From Phocoena phocoena (Eukaryota > Chordata > Mammalia > Artiodactyla > Phocoenidae), in contig NC_089232.1 in assembly GCF_963924675.1 (NCBI RefSeq), forward strand, positions 36,227,312-36,291,311: a DNA stretch of 64,000 bases, read 5' to 3'. Position 1 is the first letter of the stretch; every line of letters starts with the position of its first letter. The notes beneath the pieces were generated by a model. That model saw only the letters and a list, made by a program, of their open reading frames with translations, made no database searches and was not told where the DNA came from. The translations under genes were made by a program, and so were the position numbers. Shown here piece after piece: positions 23,460 to 39,359 of this stretch.

Positions 23460-26406
23460 CTTTTGTAGAAAATTCCTTTATTATAGTGCAAATAACTTTC
23501 AGCAGTGACATAATAATGTAAGAACACATTTAGCAACATTTTACACCACGCAGTAAATAAGAAAGTGTTTCTTCAAAAATATGTCATCATAGGAACATTA
23601 TTTCTACATTAATAATGTAGCTGGAAAATGCCAAGGCTGTTTCTCTCAAGGCAACAGGGCTCTCTCCCTCTTTTTGGATAATTGCTTTTTAATACAAATG
23701 AAAGGACTTGCCATTTTAACAAATCACCAATAATTCTAAGAGTCATCTCTTAGGAGGTTTTGAACTGAGGTTGGCAAGATATGAAATGGGGTTTCAAATT
23801 AAAAAAAAAAAAATTAAGACAATTCTGGGATAGCCCAGAAAGTAGAAATCACTTCTATTAACTTTTAAGTAGATATATACATTCACTCCAATTTTGATGC
23901 AGAAATGAACAGATTGTCTAAAGCCTGCCTATTATTCCCCCAGAGCCTGATTGTTATCTATGTTCCTTGGTTTTGGTCATATTGCAAAATTAGGGCTCTG
24001 GTCATAAATAACACCTTACATACCGAAATGCTTTCCTGTGAAGCTTAAAATTGCACTTTCCATCCTGAATTCCCACCTTAGACCTCGCATGCTGATGAGA
24101 GGATGTGAACATTGTTTCCAGTTTACAGCTAATGATTAGTACAGCTGGATTAGCCCCTTGCTAATTTAACTATACCTGAATCAAATCATCACATCATTTA
24201 GATTAATTCCAGTAGGCTTAACCAAGAGGTTCCCCATACAGAAATGAAGGGTTAACAGTGAATCTTTACACTAGGCTGCCTAAGGGCTTGGCTGCTAACC
24301 AGTTAGCTGATAGGTAGAGAGAACAGTGTCAGTTCCAAACAGTTACACTCCCAACTCCTCTAGTTTCTGCTGAATTATGCAGTGGGTGGGAATGGATGGC
24401 CACTCAAAGGAAACCTCCTGTGGGGGTCTTCCACCATAAGGAGAATCAAAACCCCTACCAATATATTTCAGGGTGCCCTCTAAGTCTCTCTACAAACACA
24501 CATCAAAACCTAGTGGCTCTACAAGTTAATCACAGGCTCAAAAATAGCCAGAGCCACAGAACAGCCCTCCTGGCTGAATATGGCTGCTTAACTCAGCTGG
24601 TACATATAGCTTTTCAATACTCAGCCAGCCTTGTTGGATAAAGCATCTTCTTATATAACACAGTGGAACTGTGCTAAACAGTTTAAAAGTTGAGAAGAAT
24701 CCAAATATATCACCTATAAAAAATTCATGATTTTAGTTTGCTTTTTCTTAGACTTTGGTACTGAAACACTGTCTACATTCTCGACACATGAATATGACAT
24801 GGTCACTTCAGTGCCTCTGCATGTTGTGTAAAGAAACTCAAAAGCAAAGCAGGAGAAGGACGTGTCATAACAAGATGCAGTATGCTCTACAGACAAAACC
24901 TAAATTATATATAAATACACACCCCACCCCAGCACCCCCTCTTCTCCCCACCAGCTGACCAAAGCAATGCCAAGGGTCCTTCTCTCCAGGGCCAGTAGAG
25001 TTTGTGAAATCCAGCACCCGGGACTCCAACTATCCCTTGCTGTGCGGTGACATCTGTATCACTGCAGGCTTCTCCTAGAGACTCCCTGCTGTCTAACCAG
25101 TTCCACAAGTACAGGGAAACACCTAAAGCTTAATTAGGAGCATTCACACTATTGGCTGGACTCAAAGACCTAGAGTCCTGGGAGTTAATTTTTCAGATAA
25201 ACTAACTGGATCATTTCCTAATTTGGATCCTGTCTTATCCTAATATCTCAGCAGAGCCAACACAGTAGAAAGCACCCTCTACTCCGAAGCTCCAAAGGCA
25301 TTGCTTAGGGATATCAGTGAGGGTCACATAATAAAAGGGATACAATGAGCTAACAGCTTAAGTTGATATAAATTATTTCCGGGTAAGTTATTTGGGGCCA
25401 TTTGCTTCTGCTTTCCATTGCATTCCAGAATCATTTTCATACTGTACTTTCAAAAGTTTATATAATAGTCATTTAAAAATTGTCTATGCAATCACTTCTT
25501 ACGTGTTTTCAATTAGCTTAATAACAACTTAATGAGCTATTATGTAGGTCTAGGGAAAAGTAGTTAGTCTTAAGGAAGCCAATACTGTGCTAATTCACAG
25601 TAAGGAGAAAAAGCAATGTAAATAATCATCAATAACTTGAAAAGCAGTCTTACGAAACGTTGCAAAGCTTTCCCAAAAGCACTTACAGCAATTTATATCA
25701 AGATATCCTAAGTTTAGGGGTATGGAGGATAAGACTCAACTCTTTAAGGTAGAAATTCACCTTTATCATGATGGAATAGGTAATTTTCCCCCCAGACCTA
25801 AGATAATTGTACATTCAAAAGTTCGTAACTTGCTGTTCTTGAGACATTAATCATTCTCTCATACACTGAGTAGAAATAAATAACTACAAGAAAGCTTTAA
25901 AAATCTGAATTAACATTATGCTGTGCAACAAAACAAAACAAAACAAACCTTGAACAACCTACATTCTATGTTAATACCCTGACTAAAATGTCGGTTGTGC
26001 TACACACTTCAGTGCAGAAATGAGTTGACTGCTGTGTACCGTCTTTGTTGTTGTTGTTTTAAGTCTTTAGCACTTTTGTTCTAAACATCAGCTTTGAAAC
26101 GATGAATAACTTACTACCAAATCACAAATCCAGTTCAGTTTAGTCTGAATAAAATCCAGCGTAAGCGTATTACTTTGTTCTGGAAATAATGGCTCGGTGT
26201 CTTTGTTCCGACAGCTTCCTAAGGGCAAACCACTGTTGAAGTCATTTTGGGTTTAAACCGCACAGAAAGAAGAGACGGTGAAGTTTCCCTTTTCGTTTTT
26301 GTTTTCTTTTTAAGTCTTCAGATCTTGCTAGGACACTTCTTCCAGACCAACAGTCATATAGTTGTGGCACCTGATGCTATCTGAAACAGACGCGGTTTAA
26401 ACAACG
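23460..26406 (-). other. LGALSL: Predicted LGALSL 3' UTR
   Basis: This is the stretch between the LGALSL stop and the first AATAAA I find on the gene strand. It is AT-rich and I recognise no interspersed repeat in nearly 3 kb, although copies are dense on both sides. That fits transcribed, constrained sequence. An AAAAC-type short repeat lies near 25927-25948. The extent is inferred from the poly(A) signal, not from a transcript. Confidence 0.65.
23477..23482 (-). promoter_or_regulatory. LGALSL: Candidate LGALSL polyadenylation signal
   Basis: Reads AATAAA on the minus strand. I found no other AATAAA on that strand between it and the stop codon; an ATTAAA variant occurs near 23690. Cleavage would fall at about 23455-23467. 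An old L1 fragment begins about 200 bp further on. Confidence 0.55.
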
Positions 26407-30346
<3,940 letters not shown>

Positions 30347-30690
30347 CTTCTCGCGCAGCGCGGCGGGGTGCGCGGCTGGCGGCCGGGCGGTGGGGGACGT
30401 GGGACACGGCGCGCGGGCTGGGCTTCAGAGGCGGTCCTGCGCCGGGCGGGGGCGCGGGTCCGAGACTGGCTTGTGCGCGCACACACACACGGGCGCGCGG
30501 GCGTGCACTCCCGGGGGCCCGGCGCCGACCCGGCTGGCGGGGCCGGGGGGAGGGGGAGGAGAAGGCGGAGGCCGGGAAGGCGGCGCTGGCCCAGAGGTCG
30601 GAGGTGGCCGCCGCAGCCCGGACCGCGCTGCCGAGTCGAGGCTGCTTTCTTCCTCGGGGTGCTACTGCCCGAGGAAAAAGGAGTCGAGGG
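30347..30690 (-). other. LGALSL: Inferred LGALSL 5' UTR
   Basis: On the gene strand there is no ATG between the start codon and about 30713, so no upstream ORF would compete. The upstream limit depends on the unproved promoter call. Confidence 0.35.
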
Positions 30691-30715
30691 TGCGCCGTGC
30701 TGGCTCTGGGCTGCA

Positions 30716-30815
30716 TTTAAAGGCCGCCGGAGCCCGGCTGGGGAACCGGGAACAGGGCGGGGAGCCGGCTGGGCTGCAGCGGCTTGCTCAGCTTGCCCTG
30801 CCCTTCGGCCATTGG
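30716..30815 (-). promoter_or_regulatory. LGALSL: Possible LGALSL core promoter elements (TTTAAA and CCAAT)
   Basis: TTTAAA at 30716-30721 and an inverted ATTGG (CCAAT on the gene strand) at 30811-30815 are spaced as a TATA-like box and CCAAT box could be. They predict a start near 30690 and a 5' UTR of about 340 bases. CpG-island promoters often lack a TATA box, so this is only a candidate. Confidence 0.35.
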
Positions 30816-30949
30816 ACGGTGGCAGGAGGCTGGGGCGGGAGGGACTGGCCTACCAGGGTCGGGGCGTGCGGGAGGGCGGGCGCCCGGTCGGCCCTCTTCG
30901 GCGGCTGGGTGGGTGGGGCTGGGGCCTGCCAGGTGACAGGTGCTGGTGA

Positions 30950-32074
30950 CATCACCGCTCCTCCCCTCCAGCCACCTCCCCGCCTTCCTTCTCAGGTTGT
31001 GTCTTGGGGCAGGTGGGACAGTGGAGGGCGAGGTCAAGGGAGGATTGGAGGTGGAGGTGGTATTCCAGAGCTCGAGATTTCTTTCAGAGAATGCCAACAA
31101 AGAGCGAGGAAAGATTCATTCGGCTTTCTAGGGTAGAAAGATAATGAAAGGCCTCTAGGCTTGCATAAATAAATATTTGACCTAAAAGCAGGAGGCAGAG
31201 AGGACTCACAGTAGGGACTTTTATATTTATACAGGAGATGTACAGAGCACACCTCCCTCCCCTGTGGAAAGATGGGCAAGTCTGGGGGTCCCTGGAGGCT
31301 CTCTCAGGCAGGGGTCTGGTTAAGTCTTACCAAATTGAACTGGGCACAGTGACCGCTCTCAGAAAGTCTTCATTGGGCCGTTTTTGACAAGTCACCTGTC
31401 CAGTCTAGGCTAGTGAATTTCACACTGAAAATCTCCTGATATCCTTTGTGGAGTAATTCCTAGGGGGTCCACCTCTCTTTATTCCAAGGCACAAATTCCT
31501 TTATGGCGTTTCCACAGTAGGACGATTATGTAACTTCTCAGGTAAAGCTGTATCAACATAGCCTCTATTAGGTGACATCTTGGCTTAAACATTCCATTGT
31601 GTGAATCACCCTGGTGTTTTATACTAATAAGCAGGGAGCATGTGTGACCTGCTGCAATCCCAGAGGGGCCCTCAGAGGCTCCCTTCCTGCCACTGTTGCT
31701 GGCTGTGTGGCCTGGAACATCACTGAGGCTTTTGTGTCTTAGCTTTCCCTTTATGGACCAGAGCTAATCATGGTAATCTCAGTTGAGTAGGGAGAATTAC
31801 CTGCACACGCTTGTAAACCAAAGTCATATCCTTTGTGTGCTCTGAACTTGAGGCTGAAGTGCAGCACAACTGTGGCTCACACTTTTGCTCTTGTTTACCA
31901 GTCTTAGCTCAAAATCATACCTTATAGATTATTTTAAAATGTTAGGCAGTCATAGGAAACAACTGACATTTTGAAAGCACACTTTGATATATCTCAATTT
32001 CTGAGAGTTTGGTATAGGGGACACTCATTGAAGTCTTTTTTTTGTCATTAGCTAAGCTAAGAGTGACAGAATAC
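30950..32074. other. Promoter-distal flank, no gene recognised
   Basis: GC content falls sharply after about 30950. No repeat is visible in the first kilobase upstream of LGALSL. A first exon of a divergent transcript could lie here, but I see no way to show it. Confidence 0.5.
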
Positions 32075-32310
32075 ATCATGGTGGTTAAAGAATGTGTGCC
32101 CTAGGTTCAAATCCTGGCTCTACAATTGACTAGCTGGGTGATCTTGGACGTGTTACTAAACTTCTCTGTGCCTCAGTTTCTTCATCTGTGAACCAGAGAT
32201 GACAGCAATGATGACAATAGTGCCTATCTTGTGTTATTGGGAAGATTAGGTAAATTGGTTCCTGTACCTTCCTTAGAATAGTAGCTGGCACTTAGTAAGC
32301 GCTACTCTTC
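32075..32310 (+). repeat. MIR SINE
   Basis: Near-complete: AATCCTGGCTCTACAATTGA, CTCTGTGCCTCAGTTTCTTC and AGTAGCTGGCACTTAGTAAG in order. Confidence 0.92.
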
Positions 32311-32387
32311 ATATCTACAAGCATCTTGAGGGCTTGCCATGTACCAGGCATTGGGGAATCTAGGGGGGACATTTTTGTGTGCTTCTA

Positions 32388-33075
32388 CTTTATTATTATT
32401 TTAAAATTGTTTTTTAAATTGAAATATAGTTGATGTACAATGTTGTATTAGAGTCAGGTGTACAGCAAAGTGAGTCAGCTGTTCTTTTTCAGATTCTTTT
32501 CCATTTTAGGTTATTACAAGTTATTGAATATAGTTCCCTGTGCTATATAGTAGGACCTTGTTGTTTATCTATTTTAGATATAGTAGTGTGTATTTGTTAC
32601 TCCCAGACTCCTAATTTATTCCTCCCTACCCGTTTCCCCTTTGGTATCCATAAATTTGTTTTCTATGTCTGTGGGTCTGTTTCTGTTTTATAAATGAATT
32701 CATTTGTATCTTTTTCTTAGATTCCACATATAAGTGATACCATATGATATTTGTCTTTCTCTGTCTGACTTACTTCACTTAGTATGATAATCTCTGGGTC
32801 CATCCATGTTACTGCAAATGGCATTATTTCATTCTTTTTTATGGCTGAGTAATATTCCATTGTATATACATAACACATCTTCTTGATTCATTTATCTGTT
32901 GATGGACATTTAGGTTGCTTCCATGTCTTGGCTATTGTAAATAGTGCTGCTATGAACATTGGGGTGCATATATCTTTTCAAATTAGAGTTTTTATCTTTT
33001 CCAGATATATGCCCAGGAGTGGGATTGCTGGATCATATCGTAACTCTATTTTTAGTTCTTTAAGGAACCTCAGTG
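32388..33075 (-). mobile_element. L1 fragment, antisense (older than the 9-13 kb copies)
   Basis: Reversed L1 3' UTR and end of ORF2: AGTTGATGTACAATGTTGTA, TAGTTCCCTGTGCTATATAG, TATGGCTGAGTAATATTCCA and GGACATTTAGGTTGCTTCCA. No clean TSD. Confidence 0.9.
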
Positions 33076-33079
33076 GGGA

Positions 33080-33690
33080 TTTTTTTGTTGATCTTACATT
33101 CTAATGGCGAAAGGCAGTTAATAAACAAATAAATATATAATATGTCAAGTGGTAAAAGTATTAGAAAAAAATAGTAAAGCAAGTAAGGTGAAAGAGAGAG
33201 GTAGGAGGTGGGGCGATGCTGTTTACAGTGTTATCAGGGAAGCCACCTATGGTAGAGTGAGTTTGAGGACCCCTAAAGGGAGGGAGGGAGTGGGGGAGGC
33301 ATTTGGAAGTCTGGAAGAAGAGGTTGCTGGCAGAGGGAACTGCAAGGGCAAAGTCCCCAGGGTGGAGTAAGGGAAGAAAGTGTTGGGTGCAGCTGGGGTG
33401 CAGAGGCGGAAGAGTTAAGTAATTAGAAATGGAATAGGCCATGTAGACACTGCGAAGATTGGCTTTTCCTTGGGAGAGGTGGGAAGATATTGGAAGTTTT
33501 TGAGCAAAGGAGTGACATAGCTTGCCTTCTGTTGTGGATGTATCCCTCTGGCTGCTGTGTGAAGTGGTCTCTCTGAGGAGGGCAGTGTGTAGGAGGCAGG
33601 TAGAAGCAGGACTTACGAAGCTCCTGCAGCAATCCAAGCAAGATATAATGGTGGCTTAGACAACGGTGGGAATGATGAAGATAAGAGAAG
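33080..33690 (-). repeat. L2 LINE, antisense
   Basis: Long reversed L2: AGTTAATAAACAAATAAATA, GCAGAGGGAACTGCAAGGGC, GAGTGACATAGCTTGCCTTC, CTGGCTGCTGTGTGAAGTGG and AATGGTGGCTTAGACAACGG in consensus order. The 158-codon minus-strand frame over it is not a gene. Confidence 0.8.
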
Positions 33691-33719
33691 CTGTGCGCCC
33701 TTGAAAAGTCCTAGCCGTT

Positions 33720-33800
33720 GTCATTACATAGCTCTGAGAGTTCAAATTGACTTCTAAGCCTCAGTTTCCTCACCGCAAAATTAAGAGGTTGGGCTCATTC
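33720..33800 (+). repeat. MIR core fragment
   Basis: AAGCCTCAGTTTCCTCACCG is the MIR core. Confidence 0.6.
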
Positions 33801-33833
33801 ATCATTCCTTCTTAGCTCTTAGAAAGTTCTTCT

Positions 33834-34032
33834 GGGGCTTCCCTGGTGGCGCAGTGGTTGAGAGTCTGCCTGCCGATGCAGGGGACACGGGTTCGTGCCC
33901 CGGTCCGGGAAGATCCCACATGCCGCGGAGCGACTGGGCCCGTGAGCCATGGGCACTGAGCCTGCGCGTTCGGAGCCTGTGCTCCGCAACGGGAGAGGCC
34001 ACAACAGTGAGAAGCCCGCGTACTGCAAAAAA
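33834..34032 (+). mobile_element. CHR-type tRNA-derived SINE
   Basis: GGGGCTTCCCTGGTGGCGCA, box-B-like GGTTCGTGCCC, GAAGATCCCACATGCCGCGG, ending GTACTGCAAAAAA. The A-tail is very short and I find no clear TSD. Confidence 0.93.
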
Positions 34033-34789
34033 GCTGTGTAAAGGCCATCTAAATTTAAATGGTAGGTGCTGCTGAATGAAAATAACCTTGGGTTGAATCT
34101 TTCAATAAGTGGTTTTGTAGGGTGAAGAATAACCCTTTGATTTACATTGTCAGTGGAGTTGAAGATACTCGGATTGCTTGAGATGTTCTTTACATTCCTA
34201 AAATTCTTACATTTTAGGAGTGTAAAGAACAGGAAGGTACTGAACCTGCCCAGAACATTTTAAACTGGAAAATTGCCTTTTATTCCAAAAATGCTTTGTT
34301 CCTTCTCAGTCATTCTATAGAACAGTTCATTTCCAATATGGAGAGCAGGGAGAAAGCCTAAATGAATTTTTTGTTATAATTAAAGCTGAGCAGAGTCACA
34401 CTACCCCTGACAGGGAAATTCATTAGCAAATAAATGAATTATAGAGCTTGAATTTTTAAAAAGTTGTAGAGAGAAGGACAGGCAAACTTTGCTCTGGGCT
34501 TTGATTATGGGCATTTTTGTCTAAAAAACATTAACCAAGATTGTGACCCTTTTATGAAATGCAACAGTGAACTGTATTACTGCTAGAAACTACTAAAAAG
34601 GCTAAAGAAAGTCAGCATCGAAAAAGAAATATACACAGGTCTTTGAAGATAGACTTTGCTAAATGATCTTCCCAGATGAAAATAGTAGATCACGTCCTTC
34701 TCTCTCCTTCCCATTTAATATGTTTTATTCAAATGTAGGCATGCAGAATTTCTAATACTGTGGGGAGAATATGGCATTGACGTCAATTC
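34033..34789. other. Repeat-poor block with a hairpin
   Basis: No repeat seen, but it contains the inverted repeat listed separately at 34184-34231. Confidence 0.5.
34184..34231. repeat. Near-perfect 21-bp inverted repeat, 6-base loop
   Basis: Left arm 34184-34204 (core GTTCTTTACATTCCTAAAAT), loop TCTTAC, right arm 34211-34231 (core ATTTTAGGAGTGTAAAGAAC). It has one mismatch. The size suits a short hairpin RNA or a small palindromic insertion. There is no evidence that it is transcribed. Confidence 0.9.
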
Positions 34790-34900
34790 AGCAGCCATGT
34801 TATGAGCATTGCTAGGTGCTGTGATACCCTGGACCAAGAAGAGATATATGAAAATGCATGGGTCTTGTCCTGAAGAAGCTCACAACTCACTCTGGGGTCC
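34790..34900 (-). repeat. L2 LINE fragment, antisense
   Basis: GAGCATTGCTAGGTGCTGTG and CTTGTCCTGAAGAAGCTCAC resemble the reversed L2 terminus. Confidence 0.55.
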
Positions 34901-35297
34901 AATGTAGAATGCAGTGGGTAAGATAATAAAGGCCTCAGATCTACAACCTGAGCACTGAGTGGGGAGAGTCACTCCCATTGGGAGGATTAAGGCAGCTGTC
35001 TGGAGGAGCTGGCACATCTCTGACCACAAGCACGGCAGCCCCTTCCACCATCCCACCAAAGCAAGTCTGCAAAGACTGCACAGCAGCTCTATTTGTGGCC
35101 CGATTTCTAAACGCACTCCGCCTGGTCTGGTCACCAGCTGAACCCCTGTTTCCAGAGGCTGGTTTTGTCTCCTGCCCTGGTCCGGGTAGATATGTGCCTT
35201 CTTCCTTTACACTGTGACTGTGGGCCCCGATCCCCGAGGCCTGCCTTTGACTTTCAGACCACTTGTTTTCTGCGTATATATACACATTGGCAGGAGC
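34901..35297. other. Intergenic, no gene recognised
   Basis: The open frames of 60-114 codons on both strands are mutual shadows without recognisable domains. Confidence 0.5.
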
Positions 35298-35515
35298 AGG
35301 GTTTCTCGTCCTCAGCGCTATTGATATTTTAGGCTGAGAAATTCTTTGTGGTAGGGAGCTGTCCTGTGCATTGTAGGATGTTGAGCACTAGATGCCAGTA
35401 GCTGCCCCCCGGAAGTGGTGACAGCCAAAAATTCCTCAGACATTGACAAGTGTCAAATGTCCCTGAGTGGGGTGGGGAAAACTTGCCCCCAGTGGAGAGC
35501 CAGTTATCTAAAAGG
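35298..35515. mobile_element. MER20-type hAT relic
   Basis: AGGGTTTCTCGTCCTCAGCG, CTGTCCTGTGCATTGTAGGA and TGTTGAGCACTAGATGCCAG are hallmark MER20 blocks. Confidence 0.85.
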
Positions 35516-37730
35516 TGCTTTAAGATTCCTGTTACTCATATATATGATGTGAAATCCATCTGATCTAATCTGGAGTAGAAACTTGTACATCAGAAACATT
35601 TGCCTTTTTATTTGGCAAGTCATTGCTTCCTGATATTACGGGAGCACTTTACAAATGGTTCCACAGAGAACCCCCTACAATGAAGGAGGACCTGTGAGGA
35701 CCCCTGTGGATGTAGCTGGCAGCTCAAAATGTCTGTAATATTGAGAAATTTGTGCGACTTTTGCACTCTGTTGAACAGTATCGCCATGTTTATTTTTGAT
35801 ATAAACATAATGTGCTCCCCACACCCATAAATACAGCAAAATTAAAGCATCTAAATGTTTACCCTGTTCATCTTGTGGCTTGATTCCCTCCCTGCCCCAG
35901 ACCCCAAAAGGTGGCTGCAGCCCACTTTGAGGAAAAAGCTAATGTACCATTTTACAGGCTGGTCAGGCTTTCAACTCTTCATAATTGTTTTCGTCAGGCC
36001 AGTCCTGCTCAGGATAAATATTCACGTAGGCAGAAAATATACAAACTCAGCATTCTTTGGTTACCTCGTTAGGTAGGAGGGCAAATAGTTATCAAGCTAT
36101 TTTTCTGTATTTCAGTACATGATTAAAGTTCTTAATTATTCTAGGAACTATGGTCACGGTTATCAAATATTATTTTAGACACACACAAAAATTTGTGTTG
36201 TACCAGTGTAATTAGGGGACAACCATAAAACTTGGCAGTCAATGCCAGTAGCTAACATTTCATTATTTTCAGTTTATTTATGAGGAAGCTAGAACCAGAC
36301 TCCTGCTTGCGTTTTAATTACTTAGCGCAGGAAGGATTGATTGCAGAAAACCTCCAGACTGAAAAGGGTAATAATGAGCCCATTTCCCAGGAGGAGTTCA
36401 GGGCTTCAAAGGTATGCACTGCTTCCTACCCCGGGGATGTCACTGTGGGCCCTTTATCATGTCTGAGATGTCGTAGGAGTGCACCCCAAGCTGGCTCACT
36501 CCTGTGGAAGGTAGCAAGAGCCCTCGCCCAGAAAGAAGCACAAAAGAATGCTGCTTCCAGTCTTTGGAACTGGCAGCATGAATGAAAGATATTTTAAGAT
36601 ACAGGGCTTTGTGCTGGGACTGAGAGCCAAGGATGTGCTTCTGTGCCTCCTCTCCAGCCTTACCTTTCAGCAATTCCAAGAGGCAGATCTGTGCTCAGCC
36701 AGCCTTGTACCAGTAAGGAATGGGACAGGCCTATGTGGCGGAGCCCCGGGCCTCATTTCACTCTTCTCATTATGCTTGATGTTTCTGTTTTCATCTGCTG
36801 GTTTATAGTCCTCCTTTTTATTGCCTCTGTGATTTTACTTTCTTGGTGTCAAGTGGCATAATGGATTTCTTAGTTTGGTAGTTTCATGGAAACTCGTGTG
36901 GCTTGGCTGCGTGGAAGGAGACGAAGATTCAGAATTAACAGTCTGCTGGAAATCCTGACTAATGGGCAGGAAAACTCAGGAGTCAGGCTGCCAGGTGGTC
37001 ATTTGATTTTTAGAGGAAATGTGTTTGAGTGACACAGATTTCTAGATTTCTTAAAAGGTGAACCACACAGAGCAGGGATTAACACAGACAGCTTCTGAAC
37101 AAACCACCATCCAGGAGGGACCTGGGAATTTAAACTGGGCATCCAAATTTGACTAACCAAAGAGATTCAGAGAAAACAGACTTCATTTATTTATTCAACA
37201 ATTCTTTATTGAGCTGGGCTCCGTTTTAGTTGTGATTATGATCTTTTTTACTTTCTTAAAAGAGGCCCAAACAACCATATACATATTTGTACTTAAAATA
37301 CTTGCCCTCCTTTTCCATATGAGTTTCTTCAGGGCATCTCTACTTCCTCATATTGTAGATCCCTCCCTGCACACTGCCTGTTCCATCTGACAATATTCAG
37401 AATGGGTCTAAGAGCTCCACTGCCAACGTGGTAGCATAGCCCCCAAAATAAAAATAAAGTGTTTTGAATTCAGAGGCTGGTTTCATTCCACCTCCAAATG
37501 ATTAATTTATTCCATAGAGAAAGATTAATTAAAGAGTTGAAGAAAATGTTTTAAATTGCAGAAGTTCAAATTGGTAATCTACACTGATTAAACCCATCAC
37601 ATTTCATTCATTCATAACCTTGGCCTTGGTTGGCTCAGTGTTACTCTTAAACTTAAGAATTAATCAGAACTCTATAAATTCAGGGGGGGTTTGGGGTTAG
37701 GCATGGTTTTTCAAGATTGCCTGGTGTGTA
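35516..37730. other. Intergenic, no gene recognised
   Basis: Only a short L2-like piece (ATTTATTCAACAATTCTTTA) near 37187-37215 is recognisable in about 2.2 kb. Confidence 0.5.
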
Positions 37731-37739
37731 TTTGTGTAT

Positions 37740-37772
<33 letters not shown>
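37731..37772. repeat. (TG)n microsatellite
   Basis: About 15-20 TG units with early interruptions. Confidence 0.9.
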
Positions 37773-37775
<3 letters not shown>

Positions 37776-37864
37776 GGCCATTGGAGTGGGGAAGGAGGGA
37801 AAATTCCACCTTTTCTTAAAAGCCAATCCTCATTTTAATACCAGGAATAGATAAAAGTAACTTC

Positions 37865-38074
37865 CGGGGCTTCCCTGGTGGCGCAGTGGTTGGGAGTCCG
37901 CCTGCCAATGCAGGGGACACGGGTTCGTGCCCCGGTCCGGGAAGATCCCACATGCCGTGGAGCGACTGGGCCCGTGAGCCATGGCCGCTGAGCCTGCGCA
38001 TCTGGAGCCTGTGCTCCGCAACGGGAGAGGCCACAACAGCGAGAGGCCCGCGTACCGCAAAAAAAAGAAAAAAA
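37865..38074 (+). mobile_element. CHR-type tRNA-derived SINE
   Basis: Full-length: GGGGCTTCCCTGGTGGCGCA to GCCCGCGTACCGC plus an A-tail. Exact 12-bp TSD AAAAGTAACTTC at 37853-37864 and 38075-38086. Confidence 0.95.
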
Positions 38075-38086
38075 AAAAGTAACTTC

Positions 38087-39103
38087 GGGAGAAGAAGCAA
38101 AGTCGTTGTCTGTGCTTGTTTTTGATTCCATTGATTTTAATGCCAGCAAAAACTCCATCAAGAGAAGAGAAGAACCTCATATTTTTTTTTAGATGAGTGA
38201 GGCAGAGATACAAGTATTAAATTTTTATTCTTTGACACTTTCTCTGCTAACAGGGGTTCTCCTTGACACTGGTCTGGAATCTTCCCTCACACAACTCGAT
38301 TCCCGGCCAGTTATGCCCACTTTACACATCAGCCTTATGGGCACTTTCCCCAGTAATGCCAGCTTCTCCCCTGGATAGGCTCCCCCACTTCATTGCCAGC
38401 CCAGACTCCTCCCCACTCCTTCCATTGGCTCTGGGCTCTCCTCCTGGGCAGGCTCCTCCTCCACAGCATGTCTTCAGTGAGTAGACTCTCAGGAGCCTGA
38501 AAGAGAAAATTTAAAACAGATAAACAGATTGCTTTTACAAATGGTCCTTCTCCGGAAGGCAGGAGTTGCTGTTTTTCAGGAGGCCAGTATGCATCCTTTT
38601 CTCTCTTAGTCACTGTTGACAGACTGGTGCCATAGCCAGGATAGGCCAGAAAATATGTCATTCATTTCAAGCCAAAGTGATACAGCTAACAGTTATTCTA
38701 GAGAAGCTACAACTAACGGTTGGCTCTAGATGATTTATACAGATTATCCAATGTCAGGTGATATTCTATAATTAGAAATAAGAAGGGATGAGCTTAGTGA
38801 GAAGAGAGGATGGGTGGAATTTCTAAGTATGGGAAGGATGAGTGTTTCTTTAAGTCTAGTGGATGGTTTTAATCTACAATGTCGTTTATTCTCAGTGCCC
38901 TGATAGCAGCTTATAAAACAGCCACAGTTCACCCAAAAGCCCTTAGAAATTACTACACAGTGCTAAAATAAGGCATTGCCCAGGAATCTGAGAGTACCCA
39001 CATCTTTTGTAAACTGTAATTCAACTCCCTTCTTCAATGTTGAGTTCATGTTAAGTCAGCATGGTCTTTTAAAAACATAAATCATGTACCATCAACCCTT
39101 CTT
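38087..39103. other. Intergenic, no gene recognised
   Basis: No repeat family is obvious, and the 108-codon minus-strand frame at 38335-38661 has no recognisable domain. Confidence 0.5.
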
Positions 39104-39117
39104 AAAATCACCTGGTG

Positions 39118-39332
39118 AGGGCTTCCCTGGTGGCTCAGTGGTTGAGAGTCCACCTGCCGATGCAGGGGACCCGGGTTCGTGCACCAGTCCGGGAAGATCC
39201 CACATGCAGCGGAGCGGCTGGGCCCGTGAGCCATGGCCGCTGAGCCTGCGCGTCCGGAGCCTGTGCTCCGCAATGGGAGAGGCCGCAACAGTGAGAGGCC
39301 CGCGTACCGCATAAAAAAAAAAGGAAAAAAAA
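39118..39332 (+). mobile_element. CHR-type tRNA-derived SINE
   Basis: GGGCTTCCCTGGTGGCTCAG to GCCCGCGTACCGC with an A-rich tail interrupted by GG. Exact 14-bp TSD AAAATCACCTGGTG at 39104-39117 and 39333-39346. Confidence 0.95.
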
Positions 39333-39359
39333 AAAATCACCTGGTGGGTTCTCATGGTA

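Noticed and set aside
33161..33637. 158-codon minus-strand open frame
   Set aside because: Lies entirely within an antisense L2 copy.
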